Shown piece after piece: positions 37,401-51,911 of a stretch of DNA of 64,000 nt. Both the position numbers and the translations under genes were made by a program. Positions within the stretch are counted from its first letter, which is position 1. Each line of letters opens with the position of its first letter. Location of the stretch: positions 33,059-97,058 of the forward strand of contig VWZL01004333.1 in assembly GCA_013396915.1 (NCBI GenBank), in the 5' to 3' direction. The stretch is from Stercorarius parasiticus. Taxonomy: Eukaryota; Chordata; Aves; Charadriiformes; Stercorariidae. The notes below the pieces were generated by a model. That model had not been told where the DNA came from, searched no databases, and saw only the letters and a list, made by a program, of their open reading frames with translations.

Positions 37401-40400
37401 CTCTGCATAAGCTATAGAGTTATTTATAATAATGACATCAAAAGAAGGAAATCTTTCCTAATGGCAAAAGGGAGTGCTTGAAATAGGACAAGTGATATAT
37501 AATTCCCTGGCACTGGGGTTTCCCTAAGCTTGAATCAGGTTTGCCAAAGTGTTGGCAGCTTACTAAGTTTCTGAACCATGGCTGCGTATGATTTCAGTCC
37601 CTTTCTCTCCCCAGCACTGCAGGAACATTTCCTTACATCAAAGGCCACATAGGACCTTGGCTTCCCAACCTACTCTGGGTCAAGGGGTGGACCCAGGGTG
37701 CTGAGAGGTAACTGTGTCCTCCCACTACCAGTTTTTGCAGCAGCATTTGTTGACCTCTTCTGCCTGCCACATGGCTGTTCTGTGGAGACAGCATCCACCC
37801 TCACCTTTATCATTAGACATAAATAATTGAATAAGCCCCCTGGTTTGTAGGAGCTCTTCTGCCATCCCTCTGGCAAAGAGCTCTATCTGGAGAGAAGGGA
37901 TATGACCAAAGCCCAGATAACAGCTAGGTGCTGCAACCGGCGCCTCAGTCTGGGGGCGGTGAGGAGTGCTACAGGAAGACCAGACCTTTCACTTCAGGTC
38001 CCCAGATCAAAGAACTGCAAAGGGAATTTAGCTGCACTTCTATTGTCATATCACAATTTTTCAGGGAGCTGACCATGATGGAGCACTTAAGATGCTGTCA
38101 CGAAGCAGAGTAGTGTGAGTAAACCCCATATCAGTGCATTAGCTGTGGAAACGAGAGAGCTCTGCTGCCAAAGATTGTTGCTGTTGAACTTTGAAGAAGC
38201 AAACGGCAATATAGTGCCCAGCCACCTGGTAATTTAACTCTGAATCATAGTACATCTCTCAGCAGCTGATTCCTATTATTGGCAGGAATCAAGAAAAAAT
38301 TAAAACACTGCCCGTTAGCAAGACACTCTGTTCAGTAGAGCTTCTTGTGAATCTAGGCATAAGCACCATTCCCTCCCTTGTAGCAGACTTAGTTACACAG
38401 GAAAAAAGGTAGACTTGGATAATTAGGCAGACCATACAATAAAGTGTTGCGTGTGCCTTCCTGTTCTTGTTTTCATGCCAAGTGGATCACTTCACAGCCT
38501 TGAAATGTCTTTTCAGAAGTTCCTTTCCTTTTCTGGGCATGATCACATTCTTGTTTTAATTGATACTATTTGAACTATAGACAGATGTTAATTAGGCAAT
38601 GATACGAAACCTAAAGGAATTAGGTGCCCAAATACAAACCTATGTCATACAGAATGTCTCTCTTCTAGGTGGGCTTAATATATCACACCTCATGTTTCAC
38701 CACCCCATTGAGGAATACTTTCTGGGCTATTGATAGATGAGGAAAGAAGAGAAGGACAGCTGGAGTATTGGACAATATGTCCAAGAAGACATTTTTCTGG
38801 GGAAAGGTTTAGGGAAAGAAGCATTCAGATTATATAGGCACTCAGACATGCGAGTAGCCAGCTTTGACACATAACAGTGAGGTACACATATGTAAATTGT
38901 AGTGTATTTTATATAGGAACTTTATTTCAAAAATAAGTCTGATTTATTTTTTAAGAATCAAGCACTTTAACAGGCTCCCCCACATCCTTCCTTTTGCAGT
39001 ATAGACGTATTTTTTCTGCTGATGTTGCAACACTTGCACTTAATTTCTCAGCTCTTCAACACAGTTTGAAAAAGAGCTTGCAAAAAATCCCAGAAGAAAC
39101 AGAGCAGCATGGACTCCCCTGTTTTTCCCCTTTCTCTGTCTCTATACTTATATCTGTCTCTTCCATTAACAGCTTTAAATGTTTTTTTCTGGAGGAGGTG
39201 ATGGGACTTGAATGTTCTACACAAGACCTGGCTCAACTAAAAGGACTGCAGTGAAATAGGGACACCTATTGGGAGCCTCATGTCCTAGTCACGTTTTATA
39301 TGTTGCATCCATACAGGTCAGAGCAGAAAAGCTGTTACCTTTTCAAATTGTGCTTTAAAGGTTCCTGTACTGGTTCAGACATTGTCAGATACCACTTTGG
39401 TTTAGCTCACACAGAAGGTAGATTCAGAAGGGCTGCAAGTTTGGATGTAATTCGTGGAGACACAATTTCAACAGATTTCAATAGCTTCTGGGTAGTTTGT
39501 GTCTTTACCATTTTTTTCTGCTTGTCTAGTCTGTTGACAAAAGCAGTCTGGATTCTGGCATGAGAAAAACATCCTCTCTTTGCCTTTGAAAGCTCAGACA
39601 AATTCTGAGGTGGGTGTTCTTGAGGAAAGCAGTATGAGAACTAAGAGGAAGCTTAGTGAGCAAATGGATTAGAATATGCTTTTCTAATTTTCTTGGCATT
39701 TCACAATACACCAGAATGAAAGGGGATGGACCTACATTTTCTTAGGCTTACTTTATGGAGATGCTTTAGCAAACAAAGGACACCAAAGCACCCAGCTTTC
39801 AGTATATTATCTCCCTCCCTTCTCTGATAACTCTGCTGCTGTTGTGAAAGTCACACACCTACATTTAAGATGTTATTCCGGTGTTACCTATTTTCTCACA
39901 GAAGATGAACTTTTCTTTCATTTTTGCAACCTGCCAACTGTAGCTTAGAGATTTTAAAATGGAAACAAAAGTGACTGTGTTTTCATTGATATTTATGCTG
40001 CAGGTTTGGGGGGCAGCAAAGAAGGTAGAAAAAATGTAGTGATAAAAAGGTATGCCTTTAATAGTCTTTTTTTTTTTTTATAGTACAGGATGTGTTCAGT
40101 AAATAGTATACGTGAAGATGTGACTTTTATTTTTTAAAATCTAAAATTTGGATAATTTGCTACACTTGTAGGTAGTGACTGAGACAAATGCTGTCTGGAG
40201 CAGCACCAAGTGAACTGGCATATTTACAGGATGGAGTTGTTCTGAGGACGCTTCTAGGAGGGGAGCTTTACATATACATACCACAGAAAATCATAATTCA
40301 GAACCCATGATTGCTGGTTAAATGTGATGAGATAGTAAAATGGGCAAAAAAAATAGAAAAACAGAAAGAGAATGTGACTGCCTGAAAGCATCGTTCCTTG

Positions 40401-41119
40401 CTAATGGCTTGCAGTTGCTGAGGAAAGGAGAGCACAAGAGCTTCCTACCCCAAGGGCCCTGAAAGCTGGGGCTGGAAGGAAAGGCAGGGCAGAGCCCAGG
40501 TACCATGCGAGCCCTGCTCTCTTCCCAAGCAAGCGGCCCTGGAGAAAGGATAGGGATGACGAGGCGTCCCCCAGTGAGCATCACAGGACACTGGGCATCT
40601 GGCCTCTTCAGTGCATCCACTGGGCTGGGCCACCCTCTGTGAGAAACTTGTCTGAAATGGCTGAAATGAGGTTGATCTCTCATTTTCCACATGCTCCAGT
40701 TCTACCTGGGAATTTACTTAGTTATTTTAGCTGCACGTCCAACAGAGAGGGAGGATACACTCTCACTACATGAACACAGGATTTAAGAAAGGGGCTGAAC
40801 ACCTCTCCCCTCCATAACTCTCTGGGCACTTTTCTTAACCCCACAATGCCTGCTTTATTTCACCAACCCGTTTGCCACAGACCTATTTGTTAGTGGGAAG
40901 AGACAGCTCTCTCTTGATCTACAGAAGCGTTCACTGCTGCTCTGATAAACAGATTGCATTTCAAATGAACTTGAAACATGAGAAGATGACAGTTTGGGAA
41001 ATGTAAAATTGAAATATGAATGGGTTATATGCTACTGTATGTGTGGGGGAGGGAAACGTGATAACTGAGCAGTTTAAATAGCAGGGTTCCCCTCCGTTTC
41101 TTTTCTTCTTAGTGCTTGT
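34451..41119. other. Non-coding, mostly unique sequence
   Basis: No supported gene. Overlapping open frames on both strands at 34.45-35.3 kb lie in a slightly GC-richer patch and look like chance. A 14-A run lies at 36134-36147 and a 13-T run at 40067-40079. An imperfect tandem duplication of about 30 bp (CATTCATAAC...) spans 37039-37099. About 40430-40640 is a GC-richer patch with about five CpGs. Confidence 0.5.
37039..37099. repeat. Imperfect two-copy tandem duplication, about 30 bp
   Basis: Copy 1 (37039-37070) and copy 2 (37071-37099) both begin CATTCATAAC and continue with TTTAATGRTGAAT. They differ by a 3-base indel and a few substitutions. This looks like a local replication-slippage duplication that has since diverged. 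Confidence 0.75.
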
Positions 41120-41640
41120 GGTAAATTACGGGCTTAGTACTCAGACTCCAGTGCATATTTTACCACCTTGTTTCATAAGTCTGAATACAGCATTTAGTGG
41201 GAGGACAGCCTGTAATTATGCTGTAAGTTATCAAACAAACTGCAGATGTATAAATGTGAGGGTAGGCTTAACTACTTTGTTTTGAAAGGGAACTTTAATA
41301 TTAAACAAATGTGTACTTATTGGAAATGGCAGTGTTGAAAGCCTGCATTGTGAGTCTGACTTAATAAACCTAATCTTTCCCTAAAGCTCTGTATATTATG
41401 GAGGAGTAATAAGATATCTTTACTAACATATATTTCCTTTCATCTTAGAAAAAGGTCCCCACTCCTAAAAGTAATTAATTGTCTGATTTAAAGCATCCCA
41501 TGTACATGACCAGATTTTTAATATTACCTGTACAGATATGATTGGTTGCAATAATGAGGCATGTGCACACACAGTAGCTAGTTAGAACGTGTAAATTAAA
41601 TGTTTGCATGCATTTAGAGAAAGGAGAAGTAATATTTTCT
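41120..41640. promoter_or_regulatory. AT-rich block with homeobox-type motifs (weak candidate)
   Basis: Non-repetitive AT-rich sequence with several TAAT-containing motifs: GTAATTATG near 41212-41220, AGTAATTAATTG near 41470-41481, and ATTGGTTGCAATAATG near 41541-41556, which combines a CCAAT-type and a C/EBP-like site. The texture is like conserved non-coding elements, but such motifs are frequent in AT-rich DNA. Confidence 0.18.
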
Positions 41641-44600
41641 TGCATCTTTTTTTTAGAAATCCTCCTTGTAAGTAAGAATCAAGCTTTGACAAACAGACTT
41701 AGGTATGAACCAACTAAAAATTGCACCTGAACCTTGGGCAAATATTTGATATTTCTCATGACCTGTGCTTTGTATTTTTTCACTTTTTACTGCCTTGTCT
41801 TTTCCTTTTTTCATCTAGGACAGAGCAGAAATGGGGAATACCACATGAAATGCACAGTTTTTAAAATAGTTCTAATCCATCTTAAAGGATGATGTGCCCT
41901 GAACCTCAATTTTTAGTCCACTTTTGTAGACACAGTAGGTTTGTATCATTCATACGCACACCAGTTGAGCATGTGGATAATGGGCACTTCTGTGGGCCAA
42001 TATGAACTACTCCCAAGCCTTTTCAAAGTTTTCCTGCTTTTTACTTGTGAATATGAATGGGGTGCTGACAGAGGTACTGTACAGGAAATGTGCTACGACG
42101 ATAAAGGTTGTGTCAGTTGTCTCACAAAGTAGTTTAAGTGGACGAGAACGAACAGTTAGACAAAGTTGATCTCTTCTAATTACCCGAGTAATGCTAATAA
42201 AAAGTCCATACATTTAAAACTTTTTTGGTATGGACAAATATGCAGTTATTGTCAGCAGGGACAAACAGGAATCGGCATGAATTATCCTGTGTTGGTGATT
42301 TGGCTTTGAAACCCAGGCCATTACTGTTCCAGTGGATTTATTTATTGCTGGCTATGCATATTTAAGGAGCAAAGAAGCAGAAGATAGCTGAGAAGATAAG
42401 TTGTGAAGAAGCAGCGTATTGTTCACAGTGCTGAGGAACAGAAGAAAGGAATGAGAGAGGAAAGGAGGGCAGCAGGGAAATGGGAATCTTGTAATTCATA
42501 TAGCTCTCAGTGGGGAGACTGTCTAGGGACCAGGGGTGGTGGCAGATGGACACAGGGAGTCCATTCACAACTTGTACTTGACGTATTTGCTTTCTGCTGC
42601 AGTTTGACCTTTTATCTGAATATGTCAAATCACCTGCTGTGGAACCAGCATCCAGAGCTCTCATGGTCCATAAGGCTATGGATATTTTTTGCTGGTTCAG
42701 TCACTTTATACATTATTTAATACATAAGGCATGCAAATTGTCATTACAGCCATCTGCAATTTTTTGCAAAGGTTAATGCTTTTAAAGGAATTTTATTTTT
42801 TTGATTAATCCATCCTACAGCAAATAACATGACTACAGTTTCTTGATGGAACATTTTCAATGCTGTTAAAGGGATGTGATAAAGTGCGCTCATATTTTCT
42901 TATTTTTCTGTTAGATAATAGAGATTTACAAAGAACACAGTTAAGTAGAGCACTAGTGCAGGACTGTATTCATTGTTTACAAAAGCAAAGAGTTAAGGAC
43001 TTGCCACAACAACAACAAGTTCTAGGGAGGAATTGGTTGCATTGCTCAACACTTCAACTGAGAAGTAGCTCTATAAATTGGCCCTTTCTCAAGAGACCAA
43101 ACAATTGCTCTCAGGAGATCAGCTGACTGCTGTATTCATGCTGAATTAAGCAAAAATGTATTTTAATAGACATACCTGATTGCTTTACTGATTAGACCAG
43201 GTTTCACCTTCAGTGCCTGCAGCTATGGGAGAAGACATCAGATTTGCCAACAACACCAAGAGAAATTTTCTATGGAGGTCTCAAACCTTCTCAAAAGCCT
43301 TCGAAAATTCCCTTTTCCAGTGTGTGAGAGTGACATCTCAGAGAACATGCTCAAAGGGATGGTATAATGCAGAGGAAAGAGCACCTGGGCCTGTGCTGTG
43401 GGAGTGTTAAAGACAGAGTGTGCAGCAAGGCCAGATGTAGCAGGAATCTCAGCATGTAGGATTTGATTGTGGTGTAATTTGTGACTCAGGTGCACACTAT
43501 GAGTCTTTTAGGTCTCAGGCTGAATTTGAGGGGCTGAAAGGTTGGGAGATAATAACCGTATTTGTATTAATAAACCCATCTGGTGGGCTTTTGGTATAAC
43601 AAAAGAACAAGACAGCAGAAATAGTTTCATTTGAAAAACTATGTCATGTTAATTATGCTTATTCAGTTAGGTCCCATGTAAGTTAATAGTAAAGTTCCAA
43701 CAGTTATCTACAGGCTTTGTATTGAATCCTGGGGACCTGGTCCTGATCCTACGTGCTTTAGTGATCAAAAGTCATAAAAGTCATCTGATCAACAGTCACA
43801 GCTGGCATACGTGTTTTTAACCTACTCCAATTGCAAGATAATGGGATTTATATTAAAACTCGAAGGGAAGTCTAAGCTAAGTGTTGTTATGCTGGATTTG
43901 AGGTTGTCTTAAAGTGTGCACATTGAGTGTTATGATGATTCAGGTGATAGTTGCTAACTTTATAAAGCTTTTGTAGCCTCTAGGTCTTAGGTCTGCACCC
44001 TCCACTTCAGTAAGTTTTTGTAATTGACTCAAAGGTAGATTATCACACTTGCCTGGAGTCCTGTGTAAGAGTAAGTAGGTAAAGTCTGCTGCTTGGGAAA
44101 ATGTGGTTGAAAACTGGAACATATGACTAAGCGTGTTACTGCTAAAAAGATCTGCTGTGCATTAATATTTGCATTTTGACATAAAGTAGAGACCTTAGCC
44201 CTAGAAACCTTTGTGTTAAGGGCTGTTCATGAACACAGTATGAGACAGATTTTGTTCTGAGTTATCTTGTGATCAGAACACCTGGTTTATTAGGAAAACT
44301 CTTCATTACTTTTAAAGAGAGGGCATAAAATCAGATATACTACAAATTTTCATGATAGAGAACATTTTAATAACTTCCCTCTTTAGCACATGGAAAGTGA
44401 AAACGTCCCTTGAAATAGCTTTCCTCTTATTTTAGTGGCAGCTGTGCAATAATTTGGAAGAAGTTAAAAGTACTACTGTATCCTTTGTTTCACTAATAGC
44501 ATGCATTTATTGTGCTTTTATGTTTTTATTTATGAAGATTTGATGAAATGAGAAGCAGGACTAGAGAAAGTAGGAATTATTTTTTTGTGCAGAGTACAAA

Positions 44601-47600
44601 TTGGGGACCAAAATGTATTGCAAGCATGAATCCATCAGTGACAATCTAATTGGATCAGGATGTCTCTGAATGCATGAGACTGGCGACAGCTGCTCCGTTA
44701 ACATATATTTCTAACTGTGTAGATACTGAGACACAAAAAAGGTCATTTACAATCCATGAATCCCTCAATGGAGACGATGCAATTGCATTGATATTTTTAA
44801 CCTCTTTCCCAGTAATCACGGAGATATTTCCCAGATGGCTAACTTTGGGTATGAAACTTCTAGTAGTAAAAGTCATCCGCATATGCCAACAATCTCTGTA
44901 AGTAATAGGCCAATAACATGCAGATGCAATCACAGCCACCAACAGAGACAAGCACCACTACTGCTAGCGTAATGAAGAAGAAAACTTGATGGACATATCA
45001 AATGTGTTCCTCAGAACAACACATATTCATTCCCGAGAGGAAGGGAAAAAGAGAGAAGGCTGGTTGAATGAAGAGTTTTGCAGAGCTATTTGTACTACAG
45101 CATTAAGAGGCATTATTTATTATTACTCTATGCCACAATATCTGCAAGTAGCAGGGAAGAGAGCTGTAAGCGTGAAAGTTCAATGGGGTCTGTGCTTCGT
45201 AGCATCAACCCCACTGTTGTTCTGAAAGAAGCAAGGAGAGCCGATATTGCAGAAATAATAATTGGAGAATCTGCCACTGTGGGCCAGGAGAGTCTAATTC
45301 CACCCAGAGGTCTGAAGGGCACAGTAGCCAGTGTATTGAAAACTGCTAGTGATGCACCAAATAGGCATTTTTTAAAGTCAAAAGTATATGGGGAAAGGAA
45401 AAAGTTGTCAGTCACTGTGATGACTCGGCAGCTGCCCAATAACCAGTAACTAGAAATGTGTGGGTCAGCATTTGAGAGAAGTTTGTGAAATGAAGTTTTA
45501 TTGGCTCTTCAGAAAAATTCATCTTGCCAAAGTAGTTTTCTTATTTACTTCTCTTGAGAAACTCAGTACTTTGTCTGTATCAGATCCAAAAAAAATTGAA
45601 CCCACAATCTTCCACAGCTGAATAGCAATGCCTTTGAAAACCATAGTGTCCCTTAGATACAGTCCTGCTCCTGTTATAACTGGTTGCTCTTAACAGCTTT
45701 CTAGTGAGAATGCTCTTCTTCCTTCTCAAACACACAATACGCTTCCACAGAGACAGAATACGTAGTCTACAGACCTCATTTTATATGAATTCCACATAAA
45801 ATTCAATTGGAATTGATAGGAAATTTGGTCTTGGTTCTACCTCTCTAAAGTCACTGAAAGCTTTACTATCTTTTCAGTTCTTTCAGGTACCAGAGATCTT
45901 CAGATTTTAGTTCAAAGCAATTACACCCTCTGTACGTACAAAATCTGAAAGGAGCTTTTGGCAGCTTTATGAAAATCCACTAGAAGGAACCTAAAATTCC
46001 CCATAGTTTTTGCAATTATGCAATACGAATTTGCAAATTACAAAGTTCTTCTGGTTCAAAGGAATTTAGGTAAAGATCTGGGCAAGAAACTGGCAGAGAT
46101 GGTAAATGTTGGAAGATTGCCCAGCCTACTGCGTTCTGTGTACATTCTATGTTCTTTCTTCTCCAAGACTGCATTAAGTTCTAAAGTTTGTAAACACTTC
46201 GCAATTAGTTATCATTTGAGCTCGGAGTGAACATATTTTTCTATTTATAAAATTTTCAATAGAGTACTGTCCCATGCTTATCTTTCCTTCATATCCTAGA
46301 ATAATGAATTAAAAATGTAACCTTTACATTCTGAAAAATCCTCTGTAGGAGTTTGATATTGGTTGTGAGCCTGTTATGTCTGACCAATTAGGCAGATTTG
46401 GAAATTGGCATTCTGAATACATTTTTGCCCATACAACTTTGGTTCAGGATGACTTATGGAAAAAAAGCACAAAAAACTAGAGGTAAAATGTTTAAAAAAA
46501 ATCAAAAGGAAATGAACAATTTTAGTATGTCTATCTGCATCCATCCAAATGGTTCTGTGAGACATGGGGCAAACCCAATTTCAACTTTTCCAAAATCTGA
46601 AGAGGGTCTTTGCAAAACCAGGGAGAATTGTCTACCATGTACTATTACTCAGACTGTGTGCGTCTTGAGTTTTGAATTTTCTGTGGGTATAGGAATGCCA
46701 CAGCACTTCATACTTGATGAAATAAATACTAATCTTCTACCTGTTTCTGGTTTTCTCTGTCAACTTCTAGGTGATTTGTATGATTTTCACTGAGGTTTGC
46801 TTTTCTGACTCCTTTGGCTCTTATTAAAATTCCACCTTGTACACAACATTTTACATATCAACATGTACTGCAGGTCCCGTTCTGTAGAGTGCTTTCAAAC
46901 CATACAAATCCCATATGATCCCCAGCACCATTCCTGAAGTCGTCAGCACCTTGTCATATTAGGCGCTTGTGGTCTGACAGGCAAGTTGTGTTTTAAAAGA
47001 AGAGAAAAGTGCCTCATAAAACCAAACACATTTGATCTTTTCAACTATTTTTAGTTTGTGTCAATCTTCTATGGCCCTGGGCAACATAGGCAAAATGCCA
47101 ACCTTGGCAATCTTTTCAGACACTCTAATATGCCAAGTTCTGGCAGCAGCGCATTTTTATCAGAATTGTTTTCCAGCCTCAGTAAACTGCTTCAAATGCT
47201 GGTGTGCCTGTTATGGATATGACATCCGTGGAGACCACAATGATTGCAATCAAAAAGTAGTGGAGAAAATAGAAAGAGTTAGTGTCAGTTCTGATTCTCA
47301 GTATCCCCTTCATCATGACAATAAATTAATACGGCTCAGCTTCTGCTCTGTTAAGCCTTTTCCATGAGAACAAGGTATTAGAATCCCAGCGCTTTACATT
47401 CACAGTGAAATATTCTGTGGTTACAAATGTATTGGAAGTGTAGTATGAAATGCAAAAAAGTATGTCTGTGCAATGTCATGATAAGAATGTACATGCACAG
47501 AGGAGTCAAGGAATTCAAAGTGATGATTCTCACAGGGATTTTAACTTAGTCCCCTTTTACCTTGCAGAGAATTTTTAACACTTTGGCAGCTATTTTCAGG

Positions 47601-49347
47601 CCTATGTGCAGTGTGGATGTTGCATTTGCCACAGGAATCATAACTTTGAATTGCTTGACGTTTTGGTGAGTGTGAATTTCTTAACCTAATGTCACAAAAA
47701 TATTCTTTTAAAGGGTGAGGGGTTTTTTTGTCTTTTTTTTTTTTTGAGAGTACTTTCCTTCCTTTAAAAATGTAAACATGTAAAAAAGCAAAAATAGTAA
47801 ATTGTGATGTGTAGTATGATATTTCAAAGAAAATGGCATGGCGTTGGAGTTTTTTTAAGAACTAGTTGAATGTGTAGCCAGTAACCTAACCACATCTGTG
47901 TTTGCGTAACGGTGAGGTTTGATCAGAAGTGCTCAAAAGACACGGAAATTGTTTTGATTATGTTACACACATTTCAGTACTTCCCAGGATGCCAGGATGC
48001 ATTTTCTATGTGTTAAGTACCTAACGCAGTACCCAGAGACTTCTTGTTGACTTCATAGAACTTGATCAGTACCCGAAGCTTCGACTTTGTAGTACCTTAA
48101 ACATACATGTAGTCCTTTTACATTGGAGCATTAAATCAGGATTCTTATAAATATCATGTTCTACATATTCCCATAGATGTGGCCATGGCTTATGTTCTTG
48201 AATATGTTGTTTTTATGTGTGAATGCATTTGTTTCTTATCTGCTACTTCCAAACTCAGTCAAGTATGAAATCTTCCCCTTTGCCTATGTACAAACAGCAT
48301 CTAAAGCTTGCCAAATAACTCTTTTTGGACTAACCAGTATGCAAAAGATGACAAGGACATTTTCTTTAAAGTACAAAAGGCAGTTTTTCATGAAAAATAG
48401 CCACATTTTGCTTTATCCATCATGAAAGGTGGTAAACCGTGGACTGAGCACAAAAATGAAAAAAACCAGCTCAGACGATATTTTTGCTTCAGAAAAACAA
48501 AAACGAAGCACTCAAAATAGGATTTGGCACAAAATTGCCTCTATGCTTATATTTGCTCTTCAGTTTACTATAAAAATATGACCTTTTCAATGTTTTCTCC
48601 TTGGGAGGAGGCTCTTATCTCCTGTTTCCTTTCCAAAGGAGATTAGCGCATTAGTACTAATGCATCCTTCCCCTAAAAGAAGCCAGCAGCAGGACCAAAC
48701 ATGATTTCTTCCTTCACTAATCAATATGGTGGTACCATGCTATCAGCTGAACTCAGAGAGAAACAAGTCTATTCTTTGGTCCCCAGAACAGTTGTCGCAA
48801 TGAGGAAACTGAAAGACAAAAGTGGACTACAGAGCCCACACTAATATGCTGCAAGGCACAAATATCTAATTTCTCAAGTGAGCTTTGGCCACCAAATTTT
48901 TGGGAACTTTTTCTCTTGGGCTCGGTAAGCAATAAATAATGTTGTCTACTCTTAGTTCCAAGTATCAGTTGTTATTGGATACTCTTGTTTGTCAGGGGGC
49001 TTCAAGAGCAAGATGAATGGGCCATCCAGTGATATTCTACTTTAACGAGCTGACTTCTCTCTCCCTGAAGGAGAACCTCTTGATTCTATACAATCATGCA
49101 AAGTGAAAGAACAGTACATCTGGAGCAACAGAATACAGGGCAAAACCATGCAGGTTCCCCACCCCTTCCCCCAATGAAGCCAAAAAGAGATAGTGAAATA
49201 TTAATGCACAGTGATATACCTCTACTAAAGCTGTTGAACATCACTAATAGGTGAGGCAGGTTGTTGTTCACATATGCTGTGGGAACGGAGGGATAGAAAA
49301 TTGTCTTGGCTATTCTTTGCTGGTAATCTTTTGCAGATTCTCAGATG
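41641..49347. other. Non-coding, unique AT-rich sequence
   Basis: No supported gene. The most open part is 44.65-45.45 kb, where frames on both strands stay open for 80-120 codons. No family was recognised and no splice frame joins them. A 13-T run lies at 47733-47745. Confidence 0.5.
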
Positions 49348-49417
49348 CATGGCAGGGGGCTTGGAACTAGATGATCTTTAAGGTTCCTTCCAACATAAAC
49401 CATTCTATGATCCTATG
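49348..49417 (+). mobile_element. CR1 LINE 3' fragment, plus strand
   Basis: The core reads GGCAGGGGGCTTGGAACTAG at 49351-49370, then ATGATCTTTAAGGTTCCTTC, then AACCATTCTATGATCCTATG. This is the CR1 3' end in sense orientation, with a degraded second terminal repeat. A one-base insertion (GGAACTAG for GGACTAG) marks some decay. Only about 70 bp remain, so the copy is strongly 5'-truncated. It is the only CR1 in this window on the plus strand. Confidence 0.92.
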
Positions 49418-51911
49418 TTGCTGACTGGTAGATGAGCTAATCTATGATAACGCAACAGTTACGGCAATGTAGTTGAAACTGTTATACTCACTGTATACTC
49501 ACTGTCTGCCCTGGAAAATTAATACTTGAGTAAATTATTGAAAACAACTGAATGTCCTGTGCAAAGGTGTATTCTCTTGGTTTTGCTGTTAGAACTGGAA
49601 TCATTTGGCATTTTTCAAATCTGCTTTTAAGATGCAGCTATGATTCTTGTAGTCATAATCCTTTGTCAGATATATCAACTTCAAAAATTCTGTTTGACCT
49701 TAAAGACAGAATTAGGGCTTGATTAATATTCTGTGTATACTTTTCTTTTCACATTTGCAAAATTAGGAATGTAAGAAAATCTTGAAAGAGGGTTTTCATA
49801 AGAAAATCTTGTAGCAAATAAAAACTGTCAGAAACTTCTCATTTATAAAATACCTTTGAAGTCAACTAATGGTGAACAGAAATAAAAGTAAGTTTCAGTT
49901 ATTCCAATGTAAAGCATAAGAAAGCAGACTTTATGGAGAAGTTCTCCATAGTACTTCAGAGTGGGGACATGGGAGAACCTTCCCCTTACAGACCAGTAAA
50001 TTCTAACACAGCTTCTGAATAGCTGCCATTTTATCTCTGAAGATGCTGTTCCTGCAGTACTTCTGCATGGTTGTTTAGAGCAGACAATCTTTCCTGCTCA
50101 GTTTGGCCATAGCTGACCTAATGTCTGTCCCTGCTAATCTACCTGAAGGTCTACACACTTCTTCGAGCCTGAAATCTCCAATTCCTGTTTTTTCCAAGTT
50201 GCACTGTTGACTCATAGCTCTGCAAAAGAAAGACAAACTAATATCTAGTTTTCATAATTAAATATATTCCACTTCCGAAAGTGAAGCATTTTTAGTTGCC
50301 AACATGCTGTAAATGTGGTGAGATGCAAGTGGTCCAAGCTGAGAAACAACTTTGCCTAGAAATTCCTCAGCTTGTGGTAATGTCATACTTCGGTGAATAA
50401 ATTAAGATTAACTCTCAATGTGGCATTTGGGATAGGCTAAGGACATTAAACCTGTGTATCTCTACTGACAGTTACTACCACGGGTCACCTGCTCTTGCGA
50501 GCCTTACTAATTTTCTTCTATACTGAAACAGCTCTGTTTGTGATCTTTGAGTTATGGTGCAGTGCAAGTTGCTGCAGAGGGCAGATATAAGTGTGAATCA
50601 CGAGATGTCCGGCCTGTGTCATACTGTGTCAAATTTAAAGGTAGCATCTGCCCATATAGAGAGTGACCAGACCTACAAATACCTAAACTAAGCATACAGT
50701 GATGCGTCCCCGGAACACATCTTCACACTCCAACAATTTGGAGCTCAAGGGCTGCCTCTGTCAGAGGATACAGAATGGTAGTTGTATGATACAGGGACAG
50801 AGCTAGGACAAGCGAGATGACTGAATCTTCCTGGTGGATGATGGAAACGATGACCAATTCACCAAAAGGTCTAACTCCAAAGCAAGTAATTTCTTCTGGA
50901 ATGGGATTTAATATAATGAAAATCCTGAATTTCACATTGTTACAGTTGTTATATATGATAAAGATAAATAGACTAACAACAGCCCACACAGACAGCATAT
51001 TTTAAAAAAAATCAAGCATTCAGTTAGTGAAAAAAAAGGCACAATCATTTTATGTTTAACCAATGAGTAAATTCAGTAAATGCAACACTCCAAAATTAAT
51101 TGCTTATGTTTCTTTCTATTGGTTGTCTCTTTAACATATTAAGCTGACTCCCCTTTTGTATTCATGTTGATGACAGCACTACAGTTAGACTGTCATTCTG
51201 ACAACACAATGCACAGTTAGCAGAAATCTGGAATATGGAAATATCAGCTGCTGGCTCTGCTAGGAAAAAACTCTCCTCTCTACTAAGTCCCAACTGTTGC
51301 AGACTGATTTGTAGACTAAAATAAACACCTTCACTGCGTAATACTCCATTTAAATACTAATCAAGGTCCATCTTTACCAAAATTCTCATATGGGGTGATG
51401 TTGGCAAGTGTTATAATGCATGCCTATAAAGTTTCTGGGAAATGAGGTTTTGAAAACCTTGTCACTTAAAAGGGACTTTACTGATGAGTACCTTTGAAGA
51501 ATCAGCTTACACACCCCTGAAAAAAGAGCTGAACAAGGAGAGGCAAGGAAATATTTGGGAATAGAGAAAGCACAAAATGTTCTCTAGTTAATTTCAATAT
51601 TCTACCTTTTAATTGCTAAGATAATTAAAGGAAGGGAAACATTTTCATGTTCTTTTGCAAGGAGAAGAAGAGTTTGTTTTGGAAGGTACTGATGTTTTGC
51701 ATAAATGAGAAAATTCCAACACTGACGCTCTGAAAGCTTTCTTGACACTGGTTTGGTGGTGTTCAAGTGGGGATGTACGGGCATTCACTGATTTTGCATA
51801 TTTTGTTTGACTTTCTCCCTCACTTAGTTCCAGCAATCTTTTCCGTAGTCAAGACTTGGGATTTTGCCATCTTCAATGAAATGTGCAAAGATCTTACTGC
51901 TTGCCACACCT
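49418..51911. other. Non-coding, unique AT-rich sequence
   Basis: No gene recognised. It contains an 11-bp tandem duplication (TATACTCACTG twice, 49483-49504) and a perfect 19-bp inverted repeat at 49932-49950. Confidence 0.5.

Noticed and set aside
40318..40692. Minus-strand open frame of about 124 codons in a GC-richer patch.
   Set aside because: No domain, and an overlapping second frame on the same strand is also open, as expected from local GC content.
44655..45449. Open frames on both strands (plus 45078-45449, minus 45128-45439 and 44655-44951), which raised the idea of an ancient viral or transposon gene remnant.
   Set aside because: No motif or family is recognisable, neither strand gives a continuous frame across the block, and one or two frames of this length are expected by chance in 64 kb. 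A translated search would settle it; a significant hit would reopen the case.
46398..47367. Two plus-strand frames of 111-131 codons in succession.
   Set aside because: They are in unrelated contexts, contain no recognisable domain, and lack splice sites that would join them in frame.
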